From JACCZZ01 sp044227805 (lineage in GTDB: Bacteria; Bacteroidota; Bacteroidia; Chitinophagales; UBA10324): DNA of 64,000 nucleotides. The stretch spans positions 1 through 64,000 of the forward strand of contig JBGAWA010000003.1 of assembly GCA_044227805.1 (NCBI GenBank), in the 5' to 3' direction. The position numbers and the translations under genes are program-made. The notes beneath the pieces are model-generated. The model saw nothing but the letters and a program-made list of their open reading frames with translations, was not told the DNA's origin and ran no database searches. Below are positions 46,461 to 54,326 of this stretch, piece by piece (position 1 is the first letter of the stretch; each line of letters begins with the position of its first letter).

Positions 46461-48176
46461 GTGAGAAGACAATGGTTCATATGGAATATTGCAATGGCGA
46501 TGCTGTTGATGATCTGTCCATTGTATTCGTCATCTCAGGGATGCAGTTCCGCCAGCGGTGCCAACTACAAAGGTATCCTTGTTCCCACCAGTACTTTTCA
46601 GTCTATCGCTTCCGTCACCGCCGGCGACTATTGGAAATTTGATGGCGCCACCTGCAATAAATATGTGTTTTCTTTTTGCCCTGCCGATGGTGGTGTTGTT
46701 TCCTGGAATACCGAACTCACAGTGGATGATAACTCCGGCGCCGCAAATACCGGAGGCTACAATGATGATTACTGTTCGGTTAAGTCATATGTTGAATGGA
46801 TGCCGTCCACCAATTCGACCTACCGTATCTATATCACGAAAACAGGTTGTTCCAACACCAGCGCCTCTTCCGGCACACTGATGTACAAAATGATTCCGCA
46901 AAACACCGTCACCTCTGAGTATGCTTTGGTGGGTACTGCCGTGGCTCCTTCCGGCTGTGCAACGCTTACTGCGAACGCAACCGGTAATATCGGGTGTGCC
47001 TGGGATGTAAATTCAACACTCGATTTCAGTGCTTCCTTCAGTTATGATTTTACGGTAAATCTTGGAACTGCTGATGACGGTGCCGATGGAATCTCATTCA
47101 TCATGCAACATGATCCACTCGGCTTATGTGCCTGTGGCACTTCCGGTGGTGGAATGGGTGCCGGTGGCATCACCAATAGCGTGATTGTTGAACTGGATAC
47201 GTACCTCAACTATGAGGACCGTGATGATGGTCTGCCCGGCGTGCTTTGTTCCGGTGGACCAACCCCGGACCATATTGACTTATGGCTGAATGGCAATGTT
47301 AACCCGACGGGCGTCTGTGGCAGCACGGTGGGCGCCCGTATCATTCCATCTGCAGTCGCATTGATGAATGGTGCGGCATTGTATAATATCGAAAACGGGC
47401 TCGATCATATATTGCGCATCAGTTGGATTCCTGCCGGATCCACCGGAACACTCACTGTCAGTGTGCTGAATAACGGCGGCACCATCACTTACGGCACCTT
47501 TTCTTATACTTTCAACCCGCTAACGGTCTTTGGAACGCAAACACCGTATTATGGTTTTACCGCATCAACCGGTGCGTTAAGCAATCAGCAGTCCGCCTGT
47601 CTTTCTCCGCTTTTACTGCCTGTCGACCTGGTATCCTTCACCGCTTCCTGTGAGCAGGGAAAAGAAGTGCTGTTGCAGTGGCAAACGCTTTCTGAAATCA
47701 ACAATGAATATTTTTTAGTTGAACGGTCGGAAGACGGTATTCATTTCCGGGAAGTCACAAAATTGCCGGGCGCAGGTACTTCCTCGGTGATCAGACAATA
47801 TAGCTGGTCAGATAAGAGTCCGGTTGCCGGACTTGCCTACTACCGGCTGGTACACCTTGCTTACAATGGGAATAAAATATATTCACCGGCCATCAGCACT
47901 TCCTGTGATCAATTCACCGAACCGTCCATGAATGCTTATAGTGATGGAAACGGTTACCTGGCGATAACGCTGACGGACCAGGCTATTACGGAAGGCACTT
48001 TCCGGCTTTTTGATATCAACGGTAGAGCATTAATCAGCATGCCATTCGATAATCAGGATGTTGTCGACAATACCACACTGAAAGTAAAAACGGGAAAATT
48101 GCCGGAGGGCATTTACCTGGTGACCTTAACAAACCACCGCCAGTTTTATTGCCGGTCGGTGCCACTGCTCTATTGA
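46461..48176 (+). CDS. Legume-lectin-like secreted protein with T9SS sorting domain
   Basis: 571 residues from GTG 46461, giving a signal peptide (RRQWFIWNIAMAMLLMICPL). The N-terminal domain (about 30-145) is a Cys-containing beta module. Residues about 150-390 look like an L-type (legume-like) lectin domain: LDFSASFSYDFTVNLG, GADGISFIMQHDP, NSVIVELDTYLNYEDRDDG and DHIDLWLNG, including the Asp/Asn metal and sugar-site region. A fibronectin-III-like domain follows (VDLVSFTASCEQGKEVLLQW), then the T9SS sorting domain. Likely an extracellular glycan-binding protein. It begins 50 bp after the preceding cargo gene. Confidence 0.82.
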   Translation: MRRQWFIWNIAMAMLLMICPLYSSSQGCSSASGANYKGILVPTSTFQSIASVTAGDYWKFDGATCNKYVFSFCPADGGVVSWNTELTVDDNSGAANTGGYNDDYCSVKSYVEWMPSTNSTYRIYITKTGCSNTSASSGTLMYKMIPQNTVTSEYALVGTAVAPSGCATLTANATGNIGCAWDVNSTLDFSASFSYDFTVNLGTADDGADGISFIMQHDPLGLCACGTSGGGMGAGGITNSVIVELDTYLNYEDRDDGLPGVLCSGGPTPDHIDLWLNGNVNPTGVCGSTVGARIIPSAVALMNGAALYNIENGLDHILRISWIPAGSTGTLTVSVLNNGGTITYGTFSYTFNPLTVFGTQTPYYGFTASTGALSNQQSACLSPLLLPVDLVSFTASCEQGKEVLLQWQTLSEINNEYFLVERSEDGIHFREVTKLPGAGTSSVIRQYSWSDKSPVAGLAYYRLVHLAYNGNKIYSPAISTSCDQFTEPSMNAYSDGNGYLAITLTDQAITEGTFRLFDINGRALISMPFDNQDVVDNTTLKVKTGKLPEGIYLVTLTNHRQFYCRSVPLLY

Positions 48177-48248
48177 TCACATTCTGCAACACGGTTGCAA
48201 AATATCCCTGCATTAGTGAATTACGTATCTTCCAAAAAACCAGCACTG

Positions 48249-48761
48249 ATGAAGGAGTATGCATTTGTAACCATATGGAAACTGAAAAACACCTCCCTGG
48301 AAGAAGCCTGGAAAGCGATTAAGGCAGTAGATGAATGGCCGCAATGGTGGAAAGGCGTCATCAGCGTTACCTCGATAAAGGAAGGAGATGCGGAGAGCAT
48401 TGGTAAGATCTCACAGTTCACTTTTAAATCTGTTTTACCCTATCGGCTGGTATTTCGTTCCGAGCTGATTCATATCCAGCATCTCCACACCATGACAGGT
48501 AAAGCCAGCGGTGAACTGGAAGGAACCGGCACCTGGACATTCCGGGAGGAAGCGGACATCGTTTGCATTCAATACAACTGGAATGTAAGAACGACTCGCA
48601 CCTGGATGAATGTGTTTGCTCCTTTGCTGAAGCGAACTTTCCAATGGAATCATGATGTGGTGATGCGGTGGGGATTGAATGGTCTTGCAAAAAAACTGCA
48701 TGCCACTATTGTGTCAGATGATGAACCCGCATTTAGCGGTTCCAAGTGGAAACAGGTATAA
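48249..48761 (+). CDS. SRPBCC/polyketide cyclase-like protein
   Basis: 170 residues from the ATG at 48249 (a TTG frame extends further upstream but is less likely). A helix-grip fold is suggested by the N-terminal strand FVTIWKLKNTSLEEAWKAI, the VDEWPQWWKGVISV turn, and the long C-terminal helix RTFQWNHDVVMRWGLNGLAKKL. Such proteins bind hydrophobic ligands in a deep cavity; no catalytic residues are evident. It sits between the lectin gene and the hemerythrin-like gene. Confidence 0.8.
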   Translation: MKEYAFVTIWKLKNTSLEEAWKAIKAVDEWPQWWKGVISVTSIKEGDAESIGKISQFTFKSVLPYRLVFRSELIHIQHLHTMTGKASGELEGTGTWTFREEADIVCIQYNWNVRTTRTWMNVFAPLLKRTFQWNHDVVMRWGLNGLAKKLHATIVSDDEPAFSGSKWKQV

Positions 48762-48774
48762 TCCAGTTTCTTAT

Positions 48775-48802
48775 TTGAACGTTACAATGCACAATAACTT
48801 TG
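48775..48802 (+). promoter_or_regulatory. Promoter of the hemerythrin-like gene, probably leaderless
   Basis: TTG (48775-48777), a 17-bp spacer, and TAACTTTG (48795-48802), a perfect match. The ATG at 48807 begins only four bases after the box, about where transcription should start, so the message is likely to have no 5' leader. Confidence 0.65.
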
Positions 48803-48806
48803 GAAA

Positions 48807-49250
48807 ATGAAGCGACATCCTGTGCTGGCCAATCTATCGCGCGATCATCATCGGGCATTAATCACCGCTCAAAGCATGAAGAAAGGTGCGCCCGCTTTCC
48901 GCGGACTTCCTGTATTGCTGCAAGGGAAGCGTGAATACATGATTCGATTTTTCAACGATGAACTGAAAAAGCATTTTCAGGAAGAAGAAACAGTGTTGTT
49001 TCCTTTCGCGAAAGAAATGAACCCTGAAATGATAGAATTGATTGATGAGCTGATTGGTGATCACCGTGCAATGGAACTATTGATACACAAAATTGAAATC
49101 GGGGAAGAGGTGGAGTTGTACCTTGATGAGATTGGCCGGTTGCTTGAAACACACATCCGTAAAGAAGAAAGAATTTTCTTTCAGCAATTGCAGGAAAAAT
49201 TGTCGGACATACAGTTTCACGAACTCCAACAGCGGTTTATAAAAAATTAG
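48807..49250 (+). CDS. Hemerythrin-like domain protein
   Basis: 147 residues. Helical bundle with the metal-ligand pattern of the hemerythrin/HHE group: SRDHHRALITA, HFQEEETVLFPFA, GDHRAMELLIHKIE, LETHIRKEERIFF. These would coordinate a di-iron site for oxygen, NO or redox sensing or for Fe-S repair; the exact role is unknown. Single cytoplasmic domain with no partner domain. A strong promoter ends four bases before its ATG. Confidence 0.88.
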   Translation: MKRHPVLANLSRDHHRALITAQSMKKGAPAFRGLPVLLQGKREYMIRFFNDELKKHFQEEETVLFPFAKEMNPEMIELIDELIGDHRAMELLIHKIEIGEEVELYLDEIGRLLETHIRKEERIFFQQLQEKLSDIQFHELQQRFIKN

Positions 49251-49283
49251 CCCTGCCATTTTATGAATAGCTTCCCGTTTAGA

Positions 49284-49444
49284 TTAATCCCACATTTTGC
49301 AGTTCAAAGCGGCAACGGGTTTAACCCCGACGTAGAACTGCTTAGGGTTTGTGAAACATTTTCTTTTCTCGACAAATTGAGCAAACCCTTAGCAGTTCTG
49401 AGTCGCAGCGAAGCGGGATTTTTCCACTGAAAAATCCGGGTTAA
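49284..49444 (-). repeat. Intergenic palindromic repeat element, copy B
   Basis: Well-preserved copy in reverse orientation to copies A and C. It runs from TTAATCCCACATTTTGCAG to AAAAATCCGGGTTAA. The central arms are AGAACTGCTTAGGGTTTG (49334-49351) and CAAACCCTTAGCAGTTCT (49382-49399), nearly perfect complements. It sits upstream of the TonB receptor gene, which has copy C in the opposite orientation at its other end. Confidence 0.85.
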
Positions 49445-49705
49445 TGCTGTTGCAATACTATCCTGCCGTGACACCGTAATTAACCCGGGTTGTTAAAAAG
49501 AATAATGCAGCTTCATCGGAGACCATTCGATGCAGGTAAAAAAACACGGTGTTGCCTGCTGGCTGTGAGGCCGTATTTTTCCTGAGAAATAGGCATATTG
49601 CTGCGCGTGGTTAACCTCTCCAGGGATTTATTCTCTTCCGCACTAAAATTTTGAAATAATCTTCCTTTACCTATATTAACAGGAGCAAATCATAACACGG
49701 TGATT
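49445..49705. other. Leader region of the TonB receptor gene
   Basis: About 260 bp between copy B and the receptor start (the whole gene-free gap is 49251-49705). A weak promoter candidate is TTG (49651-49653), 18 bp, TATATTAA (49672-49679). No RNA element recognised. Confidence 0.35.
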
Positions 49706-52522
49706 ATGTACAAACGCCTCACGCTTTTCCTGTTCATCATAATGCTGGCACAGCAGACTATCGCACAAACGATAAGCGGTATTGTTAAGGATGCACAAAC
49801 AGGAGAGGCCCTTATTGGAGCCAATGTGGTGGTGAAAGGTTCAAACAATGGAACCGTGACGGATGAAGACGGTAAATTTTCACTGGATATTGCTCAGTCC
49901 TTTCCGGTTACTTTGATCGTTACTTATCTCGGTTACCTGCATAATGATGTTACGGTAAAAGATGGCAACAATACAATCACCATTAAATTAATGGCGGACA
50001 AGGTGATATTAAATGAGGTGCAGGTCACCGGCAGCCGCCTGTCAGAAAAGCAAAAGGAGTCGCCATTGACTGTTGAATCCATGGATCAGCTTGCCATCCG
50101 GCAAACGCCGGCGTTTAATTTTTACGAAGGACTGGGGCAACTGAAAGGAGTGGATGTTACATCAGCAAGTTTAGGATTTAAAATCATCAATACGCGCGGC
50201 TTTAACTCCACATCACCGGTGCGTTCATTGCAGATTATTGATGGTGTAGATAACCAGGCACCGGGGCTCAGTTTTTCACTCGGTAATTTTTTAGGCGCTC
50301 CTGACCTTGATGTTTTGAAAGTGGATCTTGTGGTGGGCGCCAGCTCTGCCTTTTATGGCCCGAATGCCTTTAACGGCGTAATCAGCATGACCACCAAAGA
50401 TCCGTTTCAGACACCCGGATTTTCCATTTCGCTGAAAGGAGGCGAGCGCAATTTGTTTGAAGGCGCTATACGATGGGACCAGGTGATCAGGAATAAAATC
50501 GGCATCGAAAAATTCGCCTACAAGATCAATGGGTTTTTTCTGCGGGCCAACGATTGGGAAGCCACTAACCTCGATCCTGTCTTTGGAACGCAGGATGATC
50601 AGGATAATCCGGGCGGATACGATGCCGTGAACCGCTATGGTGATGAGTTCTATTTTGCGCATGACTATTCAAAAAGTATTGCTGCCTATCCCGGGCTGGG
50701 AAGATTTTACAGGACAGGTTATCTCGAAACAGATATGGTGGACTACGACACCCGTAATTATAAATTGACCGGTGCATTTCATTACCGGCTGCGAAAAGAT
50801 CTGCAGCTCATTTACGCATCCAACTTCGGGTCTGGTACTACGGTGTACCAGGGCGATAACCGTTATTCACTGAAAGGAATCTTGTTTTTTCAAAACAGGA
50901 TTGAGCTGCAGCAGAAGGATAAATTTTTTATCCGTGCTTATGCCACAAATGAAAATGCGGGAAAGTCTTATGATGCCTACTTTACCGCACTCTTGCTCGA
51001 GCGCGGAGCCAAGGGTGACGTTGACTGGGGCACAGACTATTTTACAAATTATTCAACACAGGGCGTGCCTGTTATCAGGAACCTTCCCGGCTATCCCACG
51101 TATGTTTTTGATCCTGATAACCCAAATGGCTACCAGGAATACATTGACAGTATCAGCAGCCTGCTTACCAATTATGTTCCGCTGATTGATTCACTGCATA
51201 ACAACGCCGAGAATTATGCGAACAACCAAAGCATCAGCCCGGGGCAGCATGCCTTTTACGTTCCGGGAACTGCCGCCTTTGATTCAGCTTTCAACTACAT
51301 CACCTCGCATGAATCTTATGCAGAAGGCGGCTCAAAGTTCTTTGATAAGTCGGCACTTTATCATGTACATGGTGAATATAAATTCACTCCACGCTTCATG
51401 CACATTACCATCGGTGCCAACTACAGAATGTACCGGCCGAATTCGCATGGTACAATCTTCAGTGATACGGGCGGAATAAAGATTACTAATTCAGAATATG
51501 GCATTTATGCAGGGGTTGAAAAAAGATTCCTTGACAGCCTCCTGAAGATTAACGCAACACTTCGTATGGATAAGAATGAGAATTACGATGCCTTGTTTTC
51601 TCCTGCCGTTTCCGCGGTTTACACGCTGAATAAAAGTGTATTCAGGGCGTCTTTCTCCTCCGCGATCCGCAACCCTACACTGGCGGATCAATATCTTTAC
51701 TACAATGTTGGCCGCGCGATCCTCGTGGGCAATCTTAATGGATTTGATTCGCTGGTTACCACTGAATCGTTACTTGATTTCATCAATACCCAGAAATATG
51801 ATACGCTGAACTTCTTTACTGTAAACCCAATCCGGCCCGAACAGGTAAAAAGCATTGAAGTGGGTTACCGTGCATCATTGTTTCAGCATTTATATGTTGA
51901 CATGAGTTATTATTACAGTTGGTATCGTTACTTTATCGGCTACAAGCTGGGAGCGGTGATTGATTACAACGAGATTTTTAATCGCCTGAATGGTTTCCAG
52001 GTTTATCGTGTGGCGGCCAATACCGAAGACCAGGTTACCACTACCGGATTTTCTGTTGGCCTGAATTACTACTTCCAAAAATCATATTCTATCAATGGTA
52101 ACTATTCTTATAACAAGCTGAACCGGCAGGGTTCTACCGACCCCATTATCCCGGCCTTCAACACGCCGGAAAATAAATTCAACATGGGCATCAGCGGTCG
52201 CGATATCAACGTTAATATTGGGCTTTTCAATAGTCTATGGGACAAACTGCCTGTGATTCCGTTCAACAATTACGGATTCAGTATCAATTACAAATGGGTG
52301 GAAGGATTCCTGTATGAAGGGTCGCCGCAATTTACCGGAGAGGTGCCCACCTATGGCAAGGTGGATGTGCAGGTGAATAAGGAAATCCCTAAGATTTACA
52401 TGAACCTTAAGATTGGCGCATCGAACATACTCAACAATAAAAAGTTTGAGGTGTATGGCGGCCCGTATGTAGGACGCATGGCCTATATTCAGGTGTTATT
52501 TGATTTTGCAAAGTTGCGTTGA
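49706..52522 (+). CDS. TonB-dependent outer-membrane receptor (SusC/CarboxypepD-plug type)
   Basis: Outer-membrane importer, 938 residues from the ATG at 49706 (signal peptide YKRLTLFLFIIMLAQQTIAQ). A carboxypeptidase-like regulatory domain follows (ISGIVKDAQTGEALIGANVV, GTVTDEDGKFSL), then the plug (VTGSRLSEKQKESPLTVES, IINTRGFNS, QIIDGVDNQAPG) and a 22-strand-type barrel ending in an aromatic strand (YIQVLFDFAKLR). No SusD partner gene is next to it, so it is more like a siderophore, cobalamin or peptide receptor than a canonical Sus pair. It is flanked by inverted copies of the palindromic repeat. Confidence 0.93.
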   Translation: MYKRLTLFLFIIMLAQQTIAQTISGIVKDAQTGEALIGANVVVKGSNNGTVTDEDGKFSLDIAQSFPVTLIVTYLGYLHNDVTVKDGNNTITIKLMADKVILNEVQVTGSRLSEKQKESPLTVESMDQLAIRQTPAFNFYEGLGQLKGVDVTSASLGFKIINTRGFNSTSPVRSLQIIDGVDNQAPGLSFSLGNFLGAPDLDVLKVDLVVGASSAFYGPNAFNGVISMTTKDPFQTPGFSISLKGGERNLFEGAIRWDQVIRNKIGIEKFAYKINGFFLRANDWEATNLDPVFGTQDDQDNPGGYDAVNRYGDEFYFAHDYSKSIAAYPGLGRFYRTGYLETDMVDYDTRNYKLTGAFHYRLRKDLQLIYASNFGSGTTVYQGDNRYSLKGILFFQNRIELQQKDKFFIRAYATNENAGKSYDAYFTALLLERGAKGDVDWGTDYFTNYSTQGVPVIRNLPGYPTYVFDPDNPNGYQEYIDSISSLLTNYVPLIDSLHNNAENYANNQSISPGQHAFYVPGTAAFDSAFNYITSHESYAEGGSKFFDKSALYHVHGEYKFTPRFMHITIGANYRMYRPNSHGTIFSDTGGIKITNSEYGIYAGVEKRFLDSLLKINATLRMDKNENYDALFSPAVSAVYTLNKSVFRASFSSAIRNPTLADQYLYYNVGRAILVGNLNGFDSLVTTESLLDFINTQKYDTLNFFTVNPIRPEQVKSIEVGYRASLFQHLYVDMSYYYSWYRYFIGYKLGAVIDYNEIFNRLNGFQVYRVAANTEDQVTTTGFSVGLNYYFQKSYSINGNYSYNKLNRQGSTDPIIPAFNTPENKFNMGISGRDINVNIGLFNSLWDKLPVIPFNNYGFSINYKWVEGFLYEGSPQFTGEVPTYGKVDVQVNKEIPKIYMNLKIGASNILNNKKFEVYGGPYVGRMAYIQVLFDFAKLR

Positions 52523-52556
52523 CAGAACAAGGGATTCTTCATCTTACATTTTTCAG

Positions 52557-52740
52557 TTCAACCCGGATTTTTCTGTGGAAAAATCCCGCTTCGCTGCGAC
52601 TTATAACTGCTAAGGATTTGCTCAATTTGTCAAGAAAAGAAAATGTTTCGCAAACCCTAAGTAGTTCTACGTCGGGGTTAAACCCGTTGCCGCTTTGAAC
52701 TGCAAAATGTGGGTTTAAATTGCAAAATGTGGGTTCAAAT
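52557..52740 (+). repeat. Intergenic palindromic repeat element, copy C
   Basis: Well-preserved copy, same orientation as copy A and close to it in sequence. The right end is duplicated in tandem: TTGCAAAATGTGGGTTTAAA at about 52700-52719 is followed by TTGCAAAATGTGGGTTCAAA. The central arms are less perfect than in copy A (ATAACTGCTAAGGATTTG against CAAACCCTAAGTAGTTCT). It lies between the TonB receptor stop and the rplT terminator. Confidence 0.85.
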
Positions 52741-52803
52741 TCGTATCGCGGCAGCATCTTTCCAGTGCAAAATCCGGGGATCACACCAGCCAGCCACAGG
52801 ACA

Positions 52804-52840
52804 TAAAAAAAATCCGCACGTAAATTTTACCGTGCGGATC
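52804..52840 (-). terminator. Terminator of the rpmI-rplT transcript
   Basis: Stem ATCCGCACG (52812-52820) and CGTGCGGAT (52831-52839). Read on the minus strand it is followed by GGATTTTTTTTATGT, a strong T-run, about 50 bp beyond the rplT stop. Confidence 0.85.
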
Positions 52841-52891
52841 TTTCAATATATTCAACATCTCTTCCTGATCAGGGGAGAGAAAAATCAGCGC

Positions 52892-53236
52892 TCATTTTAC
52901 AGAAGCTACAATAGCCTTGAAGGCCGGCATATCATTCATTGCCAGGTCAGCAAGGGTTTTGCGGTTGAGCAACACATTGGCATTCTTTAGTTTTGAAATG
53001 AATACCGAATAGCTCATCCCTTCTTCACGGATTGCGGCATTAATACGGGCGATCCAGAGAGCCCGGTAATCGCGCTTTTTCTGTTTTCTGCCCTGATAGG
53101 CATACACCATTGATTTTTCAACGGCATTCTTGGCTACAGAAGTTACATTTTTCCGTTTGCCAAAATATCCTTTCGCCTGGGAAAACATCCGCTTGCGGCG
53201 GGCGCGGGAGGCAACACTATTTACTGAACGTGGCAT
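52892..53236 (-). CDS. rplT: 50S ribosomal protein L20
   Basis: 114 residues, the usual length, starting MPRSVNSVASRARRKRM with the basic KGYFGKRKNVTSVAK region and the AAIREEGMSYSVFISKL segment conserved in L20. It binds 23S rRNA early in assembly. Last gene of the thrS-infC-rpmI-rplT cluster; 19 bp after rpmI. Confidence 0.98.
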   Translation of the reverse strand: MPRSVNSVASRARRKRMFSQAKGYFGKRKNVTSVAKNAVEKSMVYAYQGRKQKKRDYRALWIARINAAIREEGMSYSVFISKLKNANVLLNRKTLADLAMNDMPAFKAIVASVK

Positions 53237-53255
53237 AATAAAAAATTTAAAAAAG

Positions 53256-53450
53256 TCAGATTAAGAGCATTTTCTTCACATTAGCCATATTGGTGGAATC
53301 AACCAGGCCGGATTTTCCGAGCTGCTTCTTCCTGTCATGAGCCTTCTTGGTGAGAATATGGCGCTTATACGCTTTCTTGCGTTTCACTTTTCCGGTGCCG
53401 GTAAGCTTGAAACGCTTTTTGGCACTCGAATTTGTCTTCATTTTAGGCAT
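53256..53450 (-). CDS. rpmI: 50S ribosomal protein L35
   Basis: 64 residues, MPKMKTNSSAKKRFKLTGTG with the conserved KRHILTKKAHDRKKQLG core. Very basic, as expected for L35. It precedes rplT and has its own promoter box just upstream, so the ribosomal protein pair can be made without infC. Confidence 0.98.
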   Translation of the reverse strand: MPKMKTNSSAKKRFKLTGTGKVKRKKAYKRHILTKKAHDRKKQLGKSGLVDSTNMANVKKMLLI

Positions 53451-53470
53451 TGCTGCAAAATTAGGGACGG

Positions 53471-53478
53471 CAAAGATA
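53471..53478 (-). promoter_or_regulatory. Internal promoter box for rpmI-rplT
   Basis: TATCTTTG on the minus strand, a perfect TAnnTTTG match 20 bp before the rpmI ATG, within the 116-bp infC-rpmI gap. A TTG lies 15 bp upstream, slightly closer than usual; a TTC lies at 19 bp. Confidence 0.5.
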
Positions 53479-53566
53479 GTAATATTCTCTTCACAAGGAA
53501 GAAATCTGCAAATATTCCGTACATCGGATTATTCTTCTCTGGCAGTCACCGCTAACTGCTGAAGGC

Positions 53567-54109
53567 TTATTTTCCTTTTTGAGACTTGGGATTGATGAGG
53601 ATAGACATGCGGTTACCTTCCAGTTTAGGAAGTTGCTCCAGCGTGCCTACTTCCGTAAGCCGCTCAACAAATTTGAGCAGCAGCAGCTCGCCGCGCTCTT
53701 TAAACAGGATATTCCTGCCGCGGAACTGCACATAGGCTTTTACCTTGGCGCCTTCCTGCAGAAACCGCTCGGCGTGCCGTGTTTTGAATTCAAAATCATG
53801 CTCATCGGTATTGGAGGTAAAACGGATTTCTTTCAATACACTCTTCACGGCCTTCGCCTTCATCTCCTTTTCTTTCCGCTTTTTGTCGTAGAGAAATTTG
53901 TTGTAGTCGATAATGCGGCAAACAGGCGGACTAGCGGTGGCTGCAATTTCCACCAGGTCAAGGCCCTGTTCTTCAGCCATACTTAATGCTTCCCGGGAAG
54001 TGAATACGCCATTGGGAACATTGTCTCCCACCAGTCGAACCTGCGGGGCGTGCACAAGGCGGTTAATACGGTGTTCGAGTTCTCTGGGTTTTCTGCGGTC
54101 TAATGCCAA
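53567..54109 (-). CDS. infC: Translation initiation factor IF-3
   Basis: 180 residues with the N-domain (EHRINRLVHAPQVRLVGDN) and C-domain (VKSVLKEIRFTSNTDEHDFEFKTRHAERFLQEG). It prevents subunit rejoining and checks the initiator tRNA. No ATG or GTG is in frame nearby: the start is TTG 54109 or an in-frame ATT at 54118 (reading INRLALDRRK). ATT is the known start of E. coli infC, where it supports autoregulation. Lies between thrS and rpmI. Confidence 0.96.
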   Translation of the reverse strand: MALDRRKPRELEHRINRLVHAPQVRLVGDNVPNGVFTSREALSMAEEQGLDLVEIAATASPPVCRIIDYNKFLYDKKRKEKEMKAKAVKSVLKEIRFTSNTDEHDFEFKTRHAERFLQEGAKVKAYVQFRGRNILFKERGELLLLKFVERLTEVGTLEQLPKLEGNRMSILINPKSQKGK

Positions 54110-54326
54110 TCGATTAATGTTTTCGTTAAAAAATGATGAATAGCTTATTGATAAGCAACGAAGGTAGCAAGTTCCAAATTACTACCTATAGTTGCGAATA
54201 ATTCTTTGTACCACAAACACATTTTCCTCAGCAGGCGACGGTTAGTTATTGATATAGGACAGCCGGCATTTGATCAAAAGAAATCACAGGTTTGAAATTT
54301 CAAAACCAAAGCGGTGCGCCTGGCGC

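Noticed and set aside
54290..54306. Near-palindrome GGTTTGAAATTTCAAAACC between thrS and infC
   Set aside because: One arm has an extra base and there is no T-run, so it is not a convincing terminator or operator.
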